A stretch of DNA of 64,000 nucleotides from Sinorhizobium psoraleae (GTDB lineage Bacteria; Pseudomonadota; Alphaproteobacteria; Rhizobiales; Rhizobiaceae): NCBI RefSeq assembly GCF_013283645.1, contig NZ_JABEKV010000004.1, forward strand, positions 1-64,000, given 5' to 3'. The notes below the pieces were generated by a model, which was given only the letters and a program-made list of their open reading frames with translations, had not been told where the DNA came from and searched no databases. The first letter of the stretch is position 1, and each line of letters starts with the position of its first letter. Positions 52,484 through 63,251 of the stretch are shown here, in pieces. The position numbers and the translations under genes were made by a program.

Positions 52484-53668
52484 TCAAGGCCGTTTTGGTT
52501 TCAAAACGATCCGGACCACTGAAAGCGCAACATAAAGCCCGAAGAACGCCGCGATCGCCCAGGCAAAACCGCTGTTGCCGGTGACGTCCATTGCCGCTCC
52601 GATCACCTGCGGACCGGCAACGGTGCCGACCGCGTAGGAGAAAACGAAGGCCGCATTCGCTGCGGCGAGGTCAGCGCCCTGGAGCCGGGAACCCAGATGG
52701 CTGAGGCCGACTGTGTAGAGGCCTGAAACGCAACCGCCCCAGAACAACAGCACAAGGGCCATCAGAATCCAGCTTTCGATCAGCATCGGCAGGCACAGGG
52801 CGCCGATCAGGCCGATCACCGTCATCGCGGAAAGGAGCGTGCGGCGATCCTTGACTCGGTCGGACAACATGCCGAGCGGAATCTGGAAGATGAAGTTTCC
52901 GATGCCCATCACCGTCAACAGCAGCGCTGCCTGCGATTCGGTGAAGCCGGCCCGCGTCCCGAAAATCGGAAACAGCGAGAGGCCCCCCGATTCGACGGCG
53001 CCGAAGATGAACACCGCGGCGGTTGCCGTGGGTACTAGGAACACATAGCGCATGAAATGGCGCTCGGGCTTCTCGTCGAGCACGGGACTTTCATTGCGCG
53101 CCAGAAAGATCGGTATGGCCGCGAGCAGAATCACGCCGGCGCCAACGGCGAAGGGCAATATCCCGTCGCTACCGAGAATCGAGAAGAGCAGGGGACCGCT
53201 CGCGAAACCGAGCGACAGCACGGTGCCGTAGATGCCGAGCACGAAGCCCCGCCGGTTGGGGGGCGCCGTCGCATTGATCCAGAATTCAGAGAGGATGAAA
53301 AGGACGGTGATCGCGCCGTGGAATACGACGCGCAAGGGGAACCAGAGCCAGAAATTGGTAATGTAGTAAAAGCCGAGCGCGCTCGCGGCGGCAAACAATA
53401 TCGCCAGGAGCATTGTCGGCGCGACGCCATGGCGGTGCGCGAACTTCGTCGTGAACGGGGCGGCTGCCATGGAGGCGAGGCCGGCCATTGCCGAATTGAA
53501 CCCGATCAGAGTCGACGGAATTCCGCGCTTCTCCATGATGATGCTGAGCAACGGCAGTCCCAAGCCGATGGCAATGCCGACCGCGGTGATTGCGGCGACG
53601 GCGGCAATCAGCGAAAGCCAGTGAATTTCGTCAACCGGTGCAGGCGTACCGGACGGCGGCTTTGACAT
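52484..53668 (-). CDS. Major facilitator superfamily transporter
   Basis: A 394-residue inner-membrane protein with about 12 predicted helices. The MFS loop 2-3 region (KFAHRHGVAPTMLL) and the second-half equivalent (GMLSDRVKDRRTLLSAMTVIG) are visible. It resembles YcaD/UMF-like sugar or drug transporters in general form, but substrate cannot be predicted. ATG at 53668 (MSKPPSGTPAPVDEI); the frame is open 25 codons upstream. Its start is 13 bp from the upstream Nudix gene end, suggesting one transcript. Confidence 0.85.
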   Translation of the reverse strand: MSKPPSGTPAPVDEIHWLSLIAAVAAITAVGIAIGLGLPLLSIIMEKRGIPSTLIGFNSAMAGLASMAAAPFTTKFAHRHGVAPTMLLAILFAAASALGFYYITNFWLWFPLRVVFHGAITVLFILSEFWINATAPPNRRGFVLGIYGTVLSLGFASGPLLFSILGSDGILPFAVGAGVILLAAIPIFLARNESPVLDEKPERHFMRYVFLVPTATAAVFIFGAVESGGLSLFPIFGTRAGFTESQAALLLTVMGIGNFIFQIPLGMLSDRVKDRRTLLSAMTVIGLIGALCLPMLIESWILMALVLLFWGGCVSGLYTVGLSHLGSRLQGADLAAANAAFVFSYAVGTVAGPQVIGAAMDVTGNSGFAWAIAAFFGLYVALSVVRIVLKPKRP

Positions 53669-53681
53669 TCGAAAAGAACCC

Positions 53682-54398
53682 TTAGAGGAGCGTGCGGACG
53701 AAGCGCCCACGGCGCGTGAAGTAGAACGGCACTGACCTCTCACGAGGAAGGGAGGGATCCGATTCGAGGCTGCTCCTCAGGTCCGCAAGGATTATGGCGG
53801 TGATCTCCGGTATTTGGAGGGGCGGAAAATCGTTCACATCGATCCACTGCAAATCCTGAAGCTCCCGGCTTTCCAGAATCAGCGAAGCATCGATGTCAGC
53901 CTCATCCGCGAAAACCGCGAAGAAACGCGTGTCGAACCGCCTCGGGTATCCCGGAGGAGTGATGGCCCGAGCCATATAGCGCAAGTTTGCAAGATCGGGA
54001 AGGAAGGGAAGCTCGGCGTTTGGTTCAAGCCTCGGCTTGCCGACACGGACGCCGGCCTCCTCGTAGAGTTCTCTCAGGGCCGCCAGCGCCAGCGCCCGCG
54101 CGCGTGCATCGGTCACCGCTCGCCCGTCGACCGACCTCAGCGACCGCAGAACTGCCGGATGGAGATCGCCCGCAAAGGCCAGCCGGTGGTCGGAGGGGTC
54201 GCGCCTGCCGCCGGGAAAAACATAGAGGTCCGGCATGAACGCATGGGCGCTGTGCCGCCTGCCCATCAGCACGCGCACGCGCGCGTCGGAGCGGTCGAGG
54301 AGCATGATGGAAGCGGCGTCTCGCGGCCTCGCGGGCCGGCTGTTCGTTGCCTCGGCTGGCGGCGAAGGTGCCCTGCCGCTGATGCACTCCGACGTCAT
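53682..54398 (-). CDS. Nudix hydrolase (NUDT7/19-like)
   Basis: A 238-residue Nudix protein. The first strand AASIMLLDRSDARVRVLMGRR, the FVFPGGRRD-type turn (LYVFPGGRRDPSD) and the core Nudix box LAALRELYEEAGVRV are visible, with a long insertion between the glycine turn and the box, as in coenzyme A-type NUDT7/NUDT19 relatives. Substrate is not proven. It overlaps the end of the DUF983 gene by four bases (ATGA), so translation is coupled. Confidence 0.82.
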   Translation of the reverse strand: MTSECISGRAPSPPAEATNSRPARPRDAASIMLLDRSDARVRVLMGRRHSAHAFMPDLYVFPGGRRDPSDHRLAFAGDLHPAVLRSLRSVDGRAVTDARARALALAALRELYEEAGVRVGKPRLEPNAELPFLPDLANLRYMARAITPPGYPRRFDTRFFAVFADEADIDASLILESRELQDLQWIDVNDFPPLQIPEITAIILADLRSSLESDPSLPRERSVPFYFTRRGRFVRTLL

Positions 54399-54865
54399 GC
54401 CGAAGGGTCTCGCGCCGGAAGAACGTCCTCCGGGGCATCCTCCTTGCCGCCGAAACCATGCATCTTAACGGCCCATTGCAGCCCGATGACGGCACCCTTG
54501 ACCGGCTGCAGCAGTGCCAAAGAACTGGCAACCGTGACCGGCGCCCAGATCGCCAGATGCTGCCAGGTCGAAAGAGGGAGCACGAGGTCGGTCATCATGT
54601 AGCCCCCGAGCACAAGGTGGCCGACGATCGTGACGACGATGTAAGGCGGGAAGTCATCGGCGCGATGATGATCCATGCGCTCGCCGCAGACGGCACAGGC
54701 GTCGACCGACTTGATGAAGGCGCGGAAAAGACGCGCTTCGCCGCAGGCGGGGCACCGGCTGAGAAAGCCGCGCTTGATCGAGCGCATGACGGGACGTTCG
54801 CCGTCCTGCATTCCCCCGAGCCGTAGCTCTTCCGTGGCCGTTGCCTTCATAGCGATATCCTTCAT
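54395..54865 (-). CDS. DUF983 family membrane protein
   Basis: A protein of about 156 residues with two CxxC pairs (CPACGEARLF and CAVCGERMDHH), likely zinc-binding, followed by two membrane helices (PPYIVVTIVGHLVLGGYMM and LAIWAPVTVASSLALLQPV). This matches DUF983, common in Alphaproteobacteria. Function unknown. Start uncertain among ATGs at 54877, 54865 and 54850; 54865 is chosen for its distance of 25 bp from the rnr stop. Confidence 0.82.
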   Translation of the reverse strand: MKDIAMKATATEELRLGGMQDGERPVMRSIKRGFLSRCPACGEARLFRAFIKSVDACAVCGERMDHHRADDFPPYIVVTIVGHLVLGGYMMTDLVLPLSTWQHLAIWAPVTVASSLALLQPVKGAVIGLQWAVKMHGFGGKEDAPEDVLPARDPSA

Positions 54866-54889
54866 GTCCGACCGCATTCCTGTCGGCTG

Positions 54890-57259
54890 CTATCGTCTGC
54901 CTCGCGGTGCTCGCGTTCCCGGTCGTTTGCCCGCGCCAGGTCGCTCGCGGCGACCGGCCTTGTGGAAGGAGCGTGTTGCGGTCGGCATCTTTCGCCCTTC
55001 GCTCAACATCTCGAAGCGGAGCGCGCCGGCAAGCGGCACGGCCTCTTCCAGTTTGACGCGCACCGGATCACCGAGGCGATAGCCAAGTCCGGATTTTTCA
55101 CCGGAGAGGGCCTGATGGGCCTCGTCATAGATGTAGTAGTCGCGACCGAGCGTAGATATAGGGATAAAGCCGTCGGCGCCATAGGCGGGGAGGGTGACAA
55201 AAAGTCCCGCTCTCGTGACTCCGGAGACGCGCCCGTCGAATTCCTCGCCGACGCGTCCGTTCAGGTGATGCGCGATCAACCGATCGATCGTATCGCGTTC
55301 GGCCGCCATTGCGCGCCGCTCGAACGTCGAAATCTCGGCGGCGACGTCGTCAAGGGTACCTTCCTCCTGCGGTGTCGTGCCGCCCGCGCCGAGGCCGAGC
55401 GCGGTGACCAAGGCGCGATGCACGACCAGATCCGCATAGCGCCGGATGGGAGAGGTGAAGTGGGCATACTTCATCAGGTTCAAGCCGAAATGGCCGATAT
55501 TCTCCGGGCTGTAGATCGCCTGGCTTTGTGAGCGCAGCACCATTTCGTTGACCATGGTCTCGTAGGGTTTGCCCTCGGCCGTCGAGAGCACGCCGTTGAA
55601 ATGGTTCGAACGCATATTGCCGCCCTTGACGAGCGAGATGTCGAGCGTCGCCAGGAACTCGCGAAGCGTCTCCTGCTTTGCGAGCGACGGCTGATCATGA
55701 ACACGATAGATGAGTGCCTGCTGCTTCTGCTCCAGCGTCTCGGCCGCCGCGACATTGGCCTGGATCATCATTTCCTCGATCAGCTTGTGCGCGTCGAGTC
55801 GTTCCGGCACGAAGACGCGGTCGACGGTGCCGTCCGGTTTCAGGATGATCTTGCGCTCCGGCATGTTGAGCTCGAGCGGCTGGCGACGGTCGCGTCCGCG
55901 CGTCAGTATGCGATAGGCTTCCCAGAGTGGCTTCAGGATCGTTTCCAGGATCGGCCCGGTCTTCTCGTCCGGCGCCCCGTCGATTGCAGCCTGAGCCTGA
56001 TTGTAGGAAAGCTTGGCTGCGCTGCGCATCATGATGCGGTGGAACGTGTGTCCGGCCTTGCGGCCCTCTTTCGAAAAGCGCATCCGGACAGCTAGCGCGG
56101 GGCGGTCGACGCCTTCCTTCAGCGAGCAAAGATCGTTTGAAATGCGCTCGGGCAGCATCGGGACGACGCGGTCGGGAAAATAGACCGAATTCCCGCGCTT
56201 CAACGCTTCTAAATCGAGCGCAGACTTCGGCTGGACATACCAGGAGACGTCGGCAATCGCGACGGTGACGATCACGCCGCCCGGATTATCGGGTGAGGGA
56301 TCCGGCTCGGCGTAAACGGCGTCGTCGTGGTCCTTGGCATCGGCGGGATCGATGGTGATCAGCGGCAGCGACCGCCAGTCCTCGCGGTGTTCCATGGTTG
56401 CCGGACGCGCTGCCTCGGCTTCTTTCAGCACACGCTCGGAAAAGACGTAGGGTATTCCATGCGCATGGATGGCGATCATCGAGATCGCCTTCTCCGACGC
56501 CACGGAGCCGATGACGTTCTGCACCTGGGCACGCGGCAGGCCGTAACGTCCGAGGCGGGCAAGGTGCACCTCCACGAGATCGCCGTCCTGAGCGTCGCCG
56601 GTGAAGTCCGGGTCGACCAAAACCTCTTCACCGCGCTTGTCGATCGGCATCAGCCGCCCGCCACCGCCGGGCGTGGCGCGAAAGACACCGAGCACGGCAT
56701 CCTTGCGCTTGTCGAGAATCTTGATGATGCGAGCCGTATAGGCAGGGCCGCCGCGGTCCTTCGAGGGGAATATCTTGGCCAGCACCCGGTCGCCGAGACC
56801 GCCGACCGGCGCCTTGCCCTTTGCCTTCCCGACCGCGGATTGCTTGATAAGAACCGCGGGCGCAACGCCGTCGTCATCCAGCCACTCCGCCGGTCGGCCG
56901 ATCAATTCGCCATCGATGTCGCGTATCGTGATGTCGAGCACTGTGACAGGGGGCAGGGCACCCGGACGGACGAGCGATTTGCGCTTCTTTTCGACCAGCC
57001 CGTCTTCCTCGAGCGAGCGCAACAGCGCCTTCAGCTCGACGCGTGCCTCCCCCTTCAAACCGAAGGCCTTCGCGATTTCCCGCTTCGACGCCTGTTGCGG
57101 GTTCTCGGCGATGAAACGCATCAGCACATCGCGAGGCGGAACCGCGCCGTGAATGATCGTTTCCTTTTCGGCGGCAGGTGCCGTCTTGGCCGCGCGGCCG
57201 TTCTTCTTGCCTGCGCCCTTTCCGGGCCGTTGGGTCGGGTCGCGCGGGATTCTGGTCAA
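54890..57259 (-). CDS. rnr: Ribonuclease R
   Basis: RNase R is a processive 3'-5' exoribonuclease that degrades structured RNA. The 789-residue product has an N-terminal winged-helix segment (ASKREIAKAFGLKGEARVELK), cold-shock domains, the RNB catalytic domain (ITIDPADAKDHDDAVYAE with the catalytic aspartates), and a C-terminal S1 domain (GRVSGVTRAGLFVTLPAYG), ending in a basic tail. The start is TTG at 57259; 2 bp separate it from the topA stop, so the two are coupled. Confidence 0.95.
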   Translation of the reverse strand: MTRIPRDPTQRPGKGAGKKNGRAAKTAPAAEKETIIHGAVPPRDVLMRFIAENPQQASKREIAKAFGLKGEARVELKALLRSLEEDGLVEKKRKSLVRPGALPPVTVLDITIRDIDGELIGRPAEWLDDDGVAPAVLIKQSAVGKAKGKAPVGGLGDRVLAKIFPSKDRGGPAYTARIIKILDKRKDAVLGVFRATPGGGGRLMPIDKRGEEVLVDPDFTGDAQDGDLVEVHLARLGRYGLPRAQVQNVIGSVASEKAISMIAIHAHGIPYVFSERVLKEAEAARPATMEHREDWRSLPLITIDPADAKDHDDAVYAEPDPSPDNPGGVIVTVAIADVSWYVQPKSALDLEALKRGNSVYFPDRVVPMLPERISNDLCSLKEGVDRPALAVRMRFSKEGRKAGHTFHRIMMRSAAKLSYNQAQAAIDGAPDEKTGPILETILKPLWEAYRILTRGRDRRQPLELNMPERKIILKPDGTVDRVFVPERLDAHKLIEEMMIQANVAAAETLEQKQQALIYRVHDQPSLAKQETLREFLATLDISLVKGGNMRSNHFNGVLSTAEGKPYETMVNEMVLRSQSQAIYSPENIGHFGLNLMKYAHFTSPIRRYADLVVHRALVTALGLGAGGTTPQEEGTLDDVAAEISTFERRAMAAERDTIDRLIAHHLNGRVGEEFDGRVSGVTRAGLFVTLPAYGADGFIPISTLGRDYYIYDEAHQALSGEKSGLGYRLGDPVRVKLEEAVPLAGALRFEMLSEGRKMPTATRSFHKAGRRERPGAGKRPGTRAPRGRR

Positions 57260-57261
57260 CG

Positions 57262-59937
57262 TCAGTCCTTCTTGGCCTTCGCGGCCGCTTTCGTTTTCGC
57301 CTTCGCGGCGGTCTTCGGCTTGGCGGCCTTTGCCGCGCCGTTCGAGGCAGTCTTGGTGGCCCTTGCCGCCGTTGATTTCGCTTTGGACGCCTTGCCTTTC
57401 GTTGAACCGCCCTTGGCCGCGCGTTCGGCAATGAGTGTCAGTGCCTCTTCCACCGTCACGGATTGCGGATCCTTGCCCTTCGGCAACGTCGCATTGACCT
57501 TGCCCCAGTTAACATAGGGGCCAAACCGCCCGTCGCGCACGGTGATCGGGCCGCCGTCTGGGTGCTCTCCAAGTTCCTTGAGCGCGGTCGCGGCCGTGCG
57601 TCCACGGGAGCCGTTGGCGCCCTTCGACTCCTTGTCTGCGAGCACCGAAACCGCGCGGTTGAGCCCGATCGCAAAAACATCTTCGATCGAATCCAGATTG
57701 GCGTAGGTGCCGTTGTGAAGCACGAAGGGTCCGTAGCGGCCGAGCCCGGTGGAGATCATCTTGCCGGTTTCCGGATGCGCGCCGATATCGCGCGGCAGCG
57801 ACAGCAGCGCGATGGCCTTTTCATGGTCGATCGATGCCGGCGTCCAGCCCTTCGGCAGGCTGGAGCGCTTTGCTTCCTTGCCATCACCGCGCTGGACGTA
57901 GGGTCCGAAACGGCCGCTGCGGAGCGTGATTTCCTCGCCGGTATGCGGATCCTTGCCGAGGCTCAGCGGCTCGTTCGACACCGAGGCTTCCGCATCGCCG
58001 TTGGTTTCGGAGGAAAGCTGGCGCGTGTAGTTGCACTCCGGATAGTTGGAGCAGCCGACGAACGCACCGTATTTGCCGAGCTTCAACGAAAGTTTTCCCG
58101 TTCCGCAGACCTGGCAGATGCGCGGGTCGCTGCCATCTTCGCGTTTCGGGAAGACGAGCGGCGCCAGTTCCTCGTTGAGGGCGTCGAGCACGTTGGTGAC
58201 GCGCAGTTCCTTGGTGTCTTCGACCTGCGAGAAGAAGTCTCTCCAGAACTCGCGCAGGACGTCCTTCCAGTTGAGTTCGCCGGCGGAAATCTGGTCGAGC
58301 TTTTCCTCCAGCGACGCGGTGAAATCATATTCCACATAGCGCGTGAAGAAGCTCTCCAGGAACGCTGTCACGAGACGGCCCTTGGCCTCAGGCACCAGCT
58401 TGCGCTTGTCGGTCGTCACATAGTCGCGGTCAATGAGCGTCGTGACCGTTGCGGCATAGGTCGAAGGGCGGCCGATGCCGAGTTCTTCCATCTTCTTGAT
58501 CAGTGTCGCTTCCGAGTAGCGCGGCGGCGGCTCGGTGAAGTGCTGGGAGGCGTTGATCTTCTGCTTGGCGAGATTTTCTCGCGCGTTGATCTCCGGCAGC
58601 CGACCGTCCTCGTCGCCGTCGTCGGGCTGCTCGCCTTCTTCCTTCATATCGGTGTATGCAGCAATGAAGCCGTCGAAACGGATGACCGAACCGGTAGCTC
58701 TGAGACCAGCTTTCTTGCCGCCGTTATCAGCGGTGATCTCGGCGGTCGTCCGCTCGATTTCGGCCGAAGCCATCTGGCTCGCGATGCCACGCTTCCATAC
58801 GAGATCGTAAAGTTTGAGCATATCGCCGTCGAGGAAGCGGCGCACCTGGTCGGGCGAGCGGTTGAAATCCGTCGGGCGGATGGCCTCGTGCGCTTCCTGG
58901 GCATTCTTCGCCTTGGTGGAATAGAAGCGGGGTTTTTCCGGCAGATACCGGTCGCCGAACTGGCTGCCGATCGCCCGGCGGGCAGCGTCGATCGCTTCGG
59001 GCGCCATCTGTACGCCATCGGTACGCATATACGTGATGAGACCGACAGTCTCGCCGCCGATGTCGACGCCTTCGTAGAGTTTCTGTGCCACCTGCATCGT
59101 GCGTGAGGCCGAGAAGCCGAGCTTGGAAGAAGCGGCCTGCTGCAGTGTCGAGGTGGTGAAGGGTGGCGCCGGATTGCGCTTGACCGGCTTTGCCTCGACG
59201 CTGTCGACGACATAGGTCGCGCCATCGAGCAGCGCTTTCAGCCGGTTGGCCTCGTCGCCGTTGCCGATCGCCCTCGGCTGCAGCCGCTTGCCATCGGCGG
59301 AGACGAGGCGTGCTTCGAATTCATCGCCGCGCGGCGTCTTCAGGAGCGCTGAGAGGTTCCAGTATTCCTCGGTGACGAAGCGCTCGATTTCAGCTTCGCG
59401 ATCGCAGACGAGACGCAGCGCTACCGATTGCACCCGGCCGGCCGAGCGCGCGCCCGGCAACTTGCGCCAGAGGACGGGGGAGAGATTGAAACCGACGAGA
59501 TAGTCGAGCGCCCGTCTGGCGAGATAGGCGTCGACCAGCGAGATGTCGATGTCACGAGGGTCGGCCATGGCGTCGAGCACGGCCTTTTTCGTGATCGCGT
59601 TGAAGACAACGCGCTTCACCGGCTTGTCACCGATGACCTTCTTCTTCTTCAGAAGGTCCAGCACGTGCCAGGAGATTGCCTCGCCCTCGCGATCCGGGTC
59701 GGTCGCGAGGATCAGTCCATCGGACGATTTCACGGCGTCGGCGATATCCTTCATGCGTTTCGCCGATGCGCCGTCGACCTCCCAGGACATCTCGAAGTCT
59801 TCATCCGGGCGGACGGAGCCGTCCTTGGCGGGCAGATCCCGCACGTGGCCGAACGAAGCAAGCACCTTGTAGCCGGGGCCCAGGTACTTGTTGATCGTCT
59901 TAGCCTTAGAAGGCGATTCCACCACTACAACATTCAT
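57262..59937 (-). CDS. topA: DNA topoisomerase I
   Basis: TopA relaxes negatively supercoiled DNA. The 891-residue product has the Toprim domain (MNVVVVESPSKAKTINKYLG, with DPDREGEAISWH), the active-site tyrosine in VGLITYMRTDG, one C4 zinc finger (CQVCGTGKL...CSNYPEC) and further degenerate C-terminal repeats (LRSGRFGPYVQRG; VRDGRFGPYVNWG). It ends in an Ala/Lys-rich tail (KAKTKAAAKAKKD) that probably binds DNA. ATG at 59937 chosen at MNVVVVESPSK. Confidence 0.96.
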   Translation of the reverse strand: MNVVVVESPSKAKTINKYLGPGYKVLASFGHVRDLPAKDGSVRPDEDFEMSWEVDGASAKRMKDIADAVKSSDGLILATDPDREGEAISWHVLDLLKKKKVIGDKPVKRVVFNAITKKAVLDAMADPRDIDISLVDAYLARRALDYLVGFNLSPVLWRKLPGARSAGRVQSVALRLVCDREAEIERFVTEEYWNLSALLKTPRGDEFEARLVSADGKRLQPRAIGNGDEANRLKALLDGATYVVDSVEAKPVKRNPAPPFTTSTLQQAASSKLGFSASRTMQVAQKLYEGVDIGGETVGLITYMRTDGVQMAPEAIDAARRAIGSQFGDRYLPEKPRFYSTKAKNAQEAHEAIRPTDFNRSPDQVRRFLDGDMLKLYDLVWKRGIASQMASAEIERTTAEITADNGGKKAGLRATGSVIRFDGFIAAYTDMKEEGEQPDDGDEDGRLPEINARENLAKQKINASQHFTEPPPRYSEATLIKKMEELGIGRPSTYAATVTTLIDRDYVTTDKRKLVPEAKGRLVTAFLESFFTRYVEYDFTASLEEKLDQISAGELNWKDVLREFWRDFFSQVEDTKELRVTNVLDALNEELAPLVFPKREDGSDPRICQVCGTGKLSLKLGKYGAFVGCSNYPECNYTRQLSSETNGDAEASVSNEPLSLGKDPHTGEEITLRSGRFGPYVQRGDGKEAKRSSLPKGWTPASIDHEKAIALLSLPRDIGAHPETGKMISTGLGRYGPFVLHNGTYANLDSIEDVFAIGLNRAVSVLADKESKGANGSRGRTAATALKELGEHPDGGPITVRDGRFGPYVNWGKVNATLPKGKDPQSVTVEEALTLIAERAAKGGSTKGKASKAKSTAARATKTASNGAAKAAKPKTAAKAKTKAAAKAKKD

Positions 59938-60165
59938 CGTCATTCTCTGAGACAATCTCTTTTGGCAAAGCGCAAATGCTGCGCGCCGGATGTTGACGCC
60001 ACGAAATGGACAGGGATTCGGGCGCGGTCAAGGGGTTTCATTGAAAATAGCAACATCGCCATGGACTGCAACCAAGCGGCAATATCCGAAATTCCGCAAC
60101 CGAAGGTCGTTTTGTCCTGCAAGTTTGCATGTGCCCCGATGGCGCGTTGCCTGCCTTCTGGCACG

Positions 60166-61317
60166 TCACTCCTTGGGAGCAAGAGACACCAGGCTGGCGC
60201 CGTGCCGGCAAAGTTGGCCTGCGAGATCCAGTTCCAGAAGCACGAGATGGACCTGGGACGCGGAGAGCGCGGTGTGGCGGATGATGTCGTCGATTTTGAC
60301 CGGCGTTGGCCCAAGCGCTTCGACGATGCGGTTGCGCTCGCTGTCATCGGGCGCCGCAGGTGGCGTTCGCGTGTTCTCGATCGTCGGTTCCTTGATGTCG
60401 AGGCGCGTAAGGAGGTCGTCACGCGTGAGCGGCGCGAGCGCTTCCAGAACGTCCGCCGAAGAGGTCGTGACGGTTGCGCCCTGCTTCAAGAGGTCGTTCG
60501 TGCCGTGGCAGCGCGGATCGAGTGGCGATCCGGGAACCGCGAAAACGAGCCTCCCGAAGTCGGCCGCGTAACGGGCGGTGATCAGTGAGCCGGAGCGGTT
60601 GGCCGCCTCGATGATGGCAACGCCAAGGCTGACGCCGGCGATGAGCCGGTTTCGCCGCGGAAAATCACGCGCGCGGGGTTCCCAGCCGAATGGCATTTCG
60701 CTGATCGCCAGTCCTTCGCCGGATGTCATCTCCTGCAACAGCCCGATATTCTCCGGCGGATAGGGCCGGTCGAGGCCGCCGGCAAGCGCTGCGATCGTGC
60801 CGGTCTGGAGACTTGCGCGGTGGGCGGACGTGTCGATGCCACGGGCGAGCCCCGACGTGATGACATAGCCTGCGGCCCCCGCATCGCGTGCGATCATGGC
60901 GGCGAATTTCGCTCCGCTCACCGAGGCATTGCGCGAACCGACGATGCCGAGGGAGGGGCGCGTTGCCGCTTGGATATGACCCTTCATGGCAAGCAGCGGC
61001 GGAGCGCCGTCGATCTCTCTCAAGGCCGGCGGATAGTCCGGCTCGCCGATCCCGACAAAAACGGCGCCGAACCGGTGCGCCGCCTCGAGCTCGCGTTCCG
61101 CATCTGCCGCCGTCGCAATGCGAAATGCACGCTCCGAGCCGCCGCGCCGGGAAAGTTCGGGCAGTGCTTCAAGAGCGGCCTCTGCCGTGCCGAAGTGATT
61201 GATCAGGTCTCGGAAGGTGGCGGGACCGACATTGTCGCTGCGGATGAGCCGTAGCCAGGCGATTTTCTGCCGTTCCGTCAGCGCGATTCCTCTTTGTTGG
61301 GCGCTGACGTTCAACAT
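60166..61317 (-). CDS. dprA: DNA-processing protein DprA
   Basis: DprA loads RecA on incoming single-stranded DNA during transformation and recombination. The 383-residue product has the SAM-like N-terminal region ([20 protein letters not shown]), the Rossmann fold with [31 protein letters not shown] and [17 protein letters not shown], and a C-terminal winged helix ([20 protein letters not shown]). ATG at 61317 overlaps the plsY stop by one base; upstream frame lacks similarity. Confidence 0.93.
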   Translation of the reverse strand: MLNVSAQQRGIALTERQKIAWLRLIRSDNVGPATFRDLINHFGTAEAALEALPELSRRGGSERAFRIATAADAERELEAAHRFGAVFVGIGEPDYPPALREIDGAPPLLAMKGHIQAATRPSLGIVGSRNASVSGAKFAAMIARDAGAAGYVITSGLARGIDTSAHRASLQTGTIAALAGGLDRPYPPENIGLLQEMTSGEGLAISEMPFGWEPRARDFPRRNRLIAGVSLGVAIIEAANRSGSLITARYAADFGRLVFAVPGSPLDPRCHGTNDLLKQGATVTTSSADVLEALAPLTRDDLLTRLDIKEPTIENTRTPPAAPDDSERNRIVEALGPTPVKIDDIIRHTALSASQVHLVLLELDLAGQLCRHGASLVSLAPKE

Positions 61318-61928
61318 CACCCCTTTTCTCCGATCCGGCTTTCCGTGCCGCTGAGCAACCGCTGGATGTTCGCACGGTGTTTGATCCAGGTGATGATGGT
61401 CATGATTGCGAAGAGCAGCGCCACTTTTCCATATCCGGTGGCATAAAGGACGAGCGGCACGATAGCGGTCGCAGTGAGGGCGCTGAGCGACGAGTAACGC
61501 GTGACCTTGGCCATGGTGAGCCATATTGCGCCAAAGACGACCACCATGACCGGTGCAAGGCCCAGCAACACGCCGATGTAGGTTGCGGCGCCCTTTCCGC
61601 CCTTGAACGATAGCCAGACTGGATAAAGATGCCCGAGGAAAGCGGCAAGGCCGGCGGCAATACCGGCCTCAATACCCCAAAGAGAGGCGATGACGGCGGC
61701 GGCTGTGCCTTTGAGAGCGTCGAGGAGCAGGGTTGCCGCAGCGAGCTTCTTGTTGCCGGTCCGAAGCACGTTCGTCGCGCCGATGTTGCCCGAGCCGATC
61801 TTACGAACATCGCCGAGGCCTGCCATGCGGGTGAGAACGAGACCGAACGGGATCGACCCCAGAAGATAGCCGAAGACGAGGCACGCGAACGTCGCGGGCA
61901 GTCCGAGCTGCCAGGAAAATATCTCCAC
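61317..61928 (-). CDS. plsY: Glycerol-3-phosphate acyltransferase PlsY
   Basis: PlsY acylates glycerol 3-phosphate with acyl-phosphate in phospholipid synthesis at the inner membrane. The 203-residue product has about five membrane helices and the three family motifs: [30 protein letters not shown] and [17 protein letters not shown]. Its stop overlaps the dprA start (TGATG). Confidence 0.95.
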   Translation of the reverse strand: MEIFSWQLGLPATFACLVFGYLLGSIPFGLVLTRMAGLGDVRKIGSGNIGATNVLRTGNKKLAAATLLLDALKGTAAAVIASLWGIEAGIAAGLAAFLGHLYPVWLSFKGGKGAATYIGVLLGLAPVMVVVFGAIWLTMAKVTRYSSLSALTATAIVPLVLYATGYGKVALLFAIMTIITWIKHRANIQRLLSGTESRIGEKG

Positions 61929-61958
61929 CGGTTCTCCTCCCCCGCCTGCAGTTCCGGT

Positions 61959-63251
61959 TTACGCCGAATGCACTAGTTTGCCCGCAACATAAGTTTGGAC
62001 GACCCGTCCGGTAAAGCGGGCATTTTCAAAAGGTGTGTTCTTCGAGCGGGAGACCAGCGCCTTCTCGTAGAGAACCCAAGGCTCTTCCAGGTCGAGAACG
62101 GTGATGTCGGCTTTCGCGCCTGGTTTCAGCGTGCCTGCATCGAGGCCGAAGATCGCGGCCGGGCGCGTCGACATCGCATCGATCAGGCGCATCAGCGGTA
62201 CCTGGCCGCTGTGGTAGAGCCGAAGAGCTGCCGCCGCGAGCGTTTCCAGGCCGATCGCACCGTCGGCCGCGTCGGAGAAGGGCAGGCGCTTGGTGTCGAC
62301 ATCCTGCGGATCGTGCGACGATACGATGATGTCGATGGTCCCGTTGGCAAGCGCCTCTGTCATGGCGACGCGGTCATCTTCGCCGCGCAACGGAGGCGAC
62401 AATTTGAAGAAGGTCCGATATTCGCCGATGTCGTTCTCGTTCAACGTCAGATGATTGACCGAGATGCCGCAGGTGACATTGGTCCCGCGCTCCCGCGCGA
62501 CGCGCACGGCATCGGCCGATTCCGGTACGGAAATCTCGGCAGCGTGGTAGGCGGCCCTGGTCAATCCGGCGATGCGAAGGTCGCGTTCGAGCGGAATGAT
62601 TTCCGCTTCGCGCGGCACCCCTGAAAGGCCGAGCCAGCTGGCGAGCAGGCCTTCGTTCATGACGCCGTTGGCGCCAAGATATTTGTCGCGGGTCTCAAGA
62701 GCGATAACCGCTCCGAATTCGCGCGCGTACGTCATCGCGCGGCGCAACACGAGCGTGTCGTGAACCGGTTGCCGGCCGTTGGTGAAGCAGACAGCGCCCG
62801 CGTCGCGAAGCAGTCCGATTTCGGTCATTTCTTCGCCGAGCAATCCCTTGGTGAGGGCTGCAGCCGGGTGGACATTGACGAGCGCCTTGTCGCGCGCCGT
62901 CTTCTGCACAAATTCCACCAGGGCGATTTCGTCGATGACGGGATCGGTGTCCGGCATGGCGATGAACGATGTGACGCCACCCGTCGCCGCGGCCCGCGCG
63001 GCGGATTCGATCGTCTCGCGATGCTCGCTTCCGGGCTCGCCGACGAAGACGCGCGCATCGACGAGGCCCGGGACAGCCGCGAGACCCCCGCAATCCTTGA
63101 CAAAGGCATCATCCGGTGCGCCCTGGTTCTGGGCGTCGCTACCGGCTGCAAGGATGCGGCCGTCGCTGCCGACGATGATCGTGCCCGTTTCGTCGAGATT
63201 GCGCGAAGGGTCGATAACGCGCAGGTTTTTCAGAACGAGTGGTCTGGTCAT
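61959..63251 (-). CDS. pyrC: Dihydroorotase-like protein lacking metal ligands (PyrC')
   Basis: A 430-residue amidohydrolase-fold protein next to pyrB. The usual metal motif D-x-H-x-H reads [11 protein letters not shown] (no histidines), the lysine/histidine segments are altered ([21 protein letters not shown]) and the later D is in [12 protein letters not shown]. It is therefore probably the non-catalytic dihydroorotase-like partner that stabilises aspartate carbamoyltransferase, as known for Pseudomonas PyrC'. A catalytic dihydroorotase must then be encoded elsewhere. The start overlaps the pyrB stop by four bases. Confidence 0.85.
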   Translation of the reverse strand: MTRPLVLKNLRVIDPSRNLDETGTIIVGSDGRILAAGSDAQNQGAPDDAFVKDCGGLAAVPGLVDARVFVGEPGSEHRETIESAARAAATGGVTSFIAMPDTDPVIDEIALVEFVQKTARDKALVNVHPAAALTKGLLGEEMTEIGLLRDAGAVCFTNGRQPVHDTLVLRRAMTYAREFGAVIALETRDKYLGANGVMNEGLLASWLGLSGVPREAEIIPLERDLRIAGLTRAAYHAAEISVPESADAVRVARERGTNVTCGISVNHLTLNENDIGEYRTFFKLSPPLRGEDDRVAMTEALANGTIDIIVSSHDPQDVDTKRLPFSDAADGAIGLETLAAAALRLYHSGQVPLMRLIDAMSTRPAAIFGLDAGTLKPGAKADITVLDLEEPWVLYEKALVSRSKNTPFENARFTGRVVQTYVAGKLVHSA

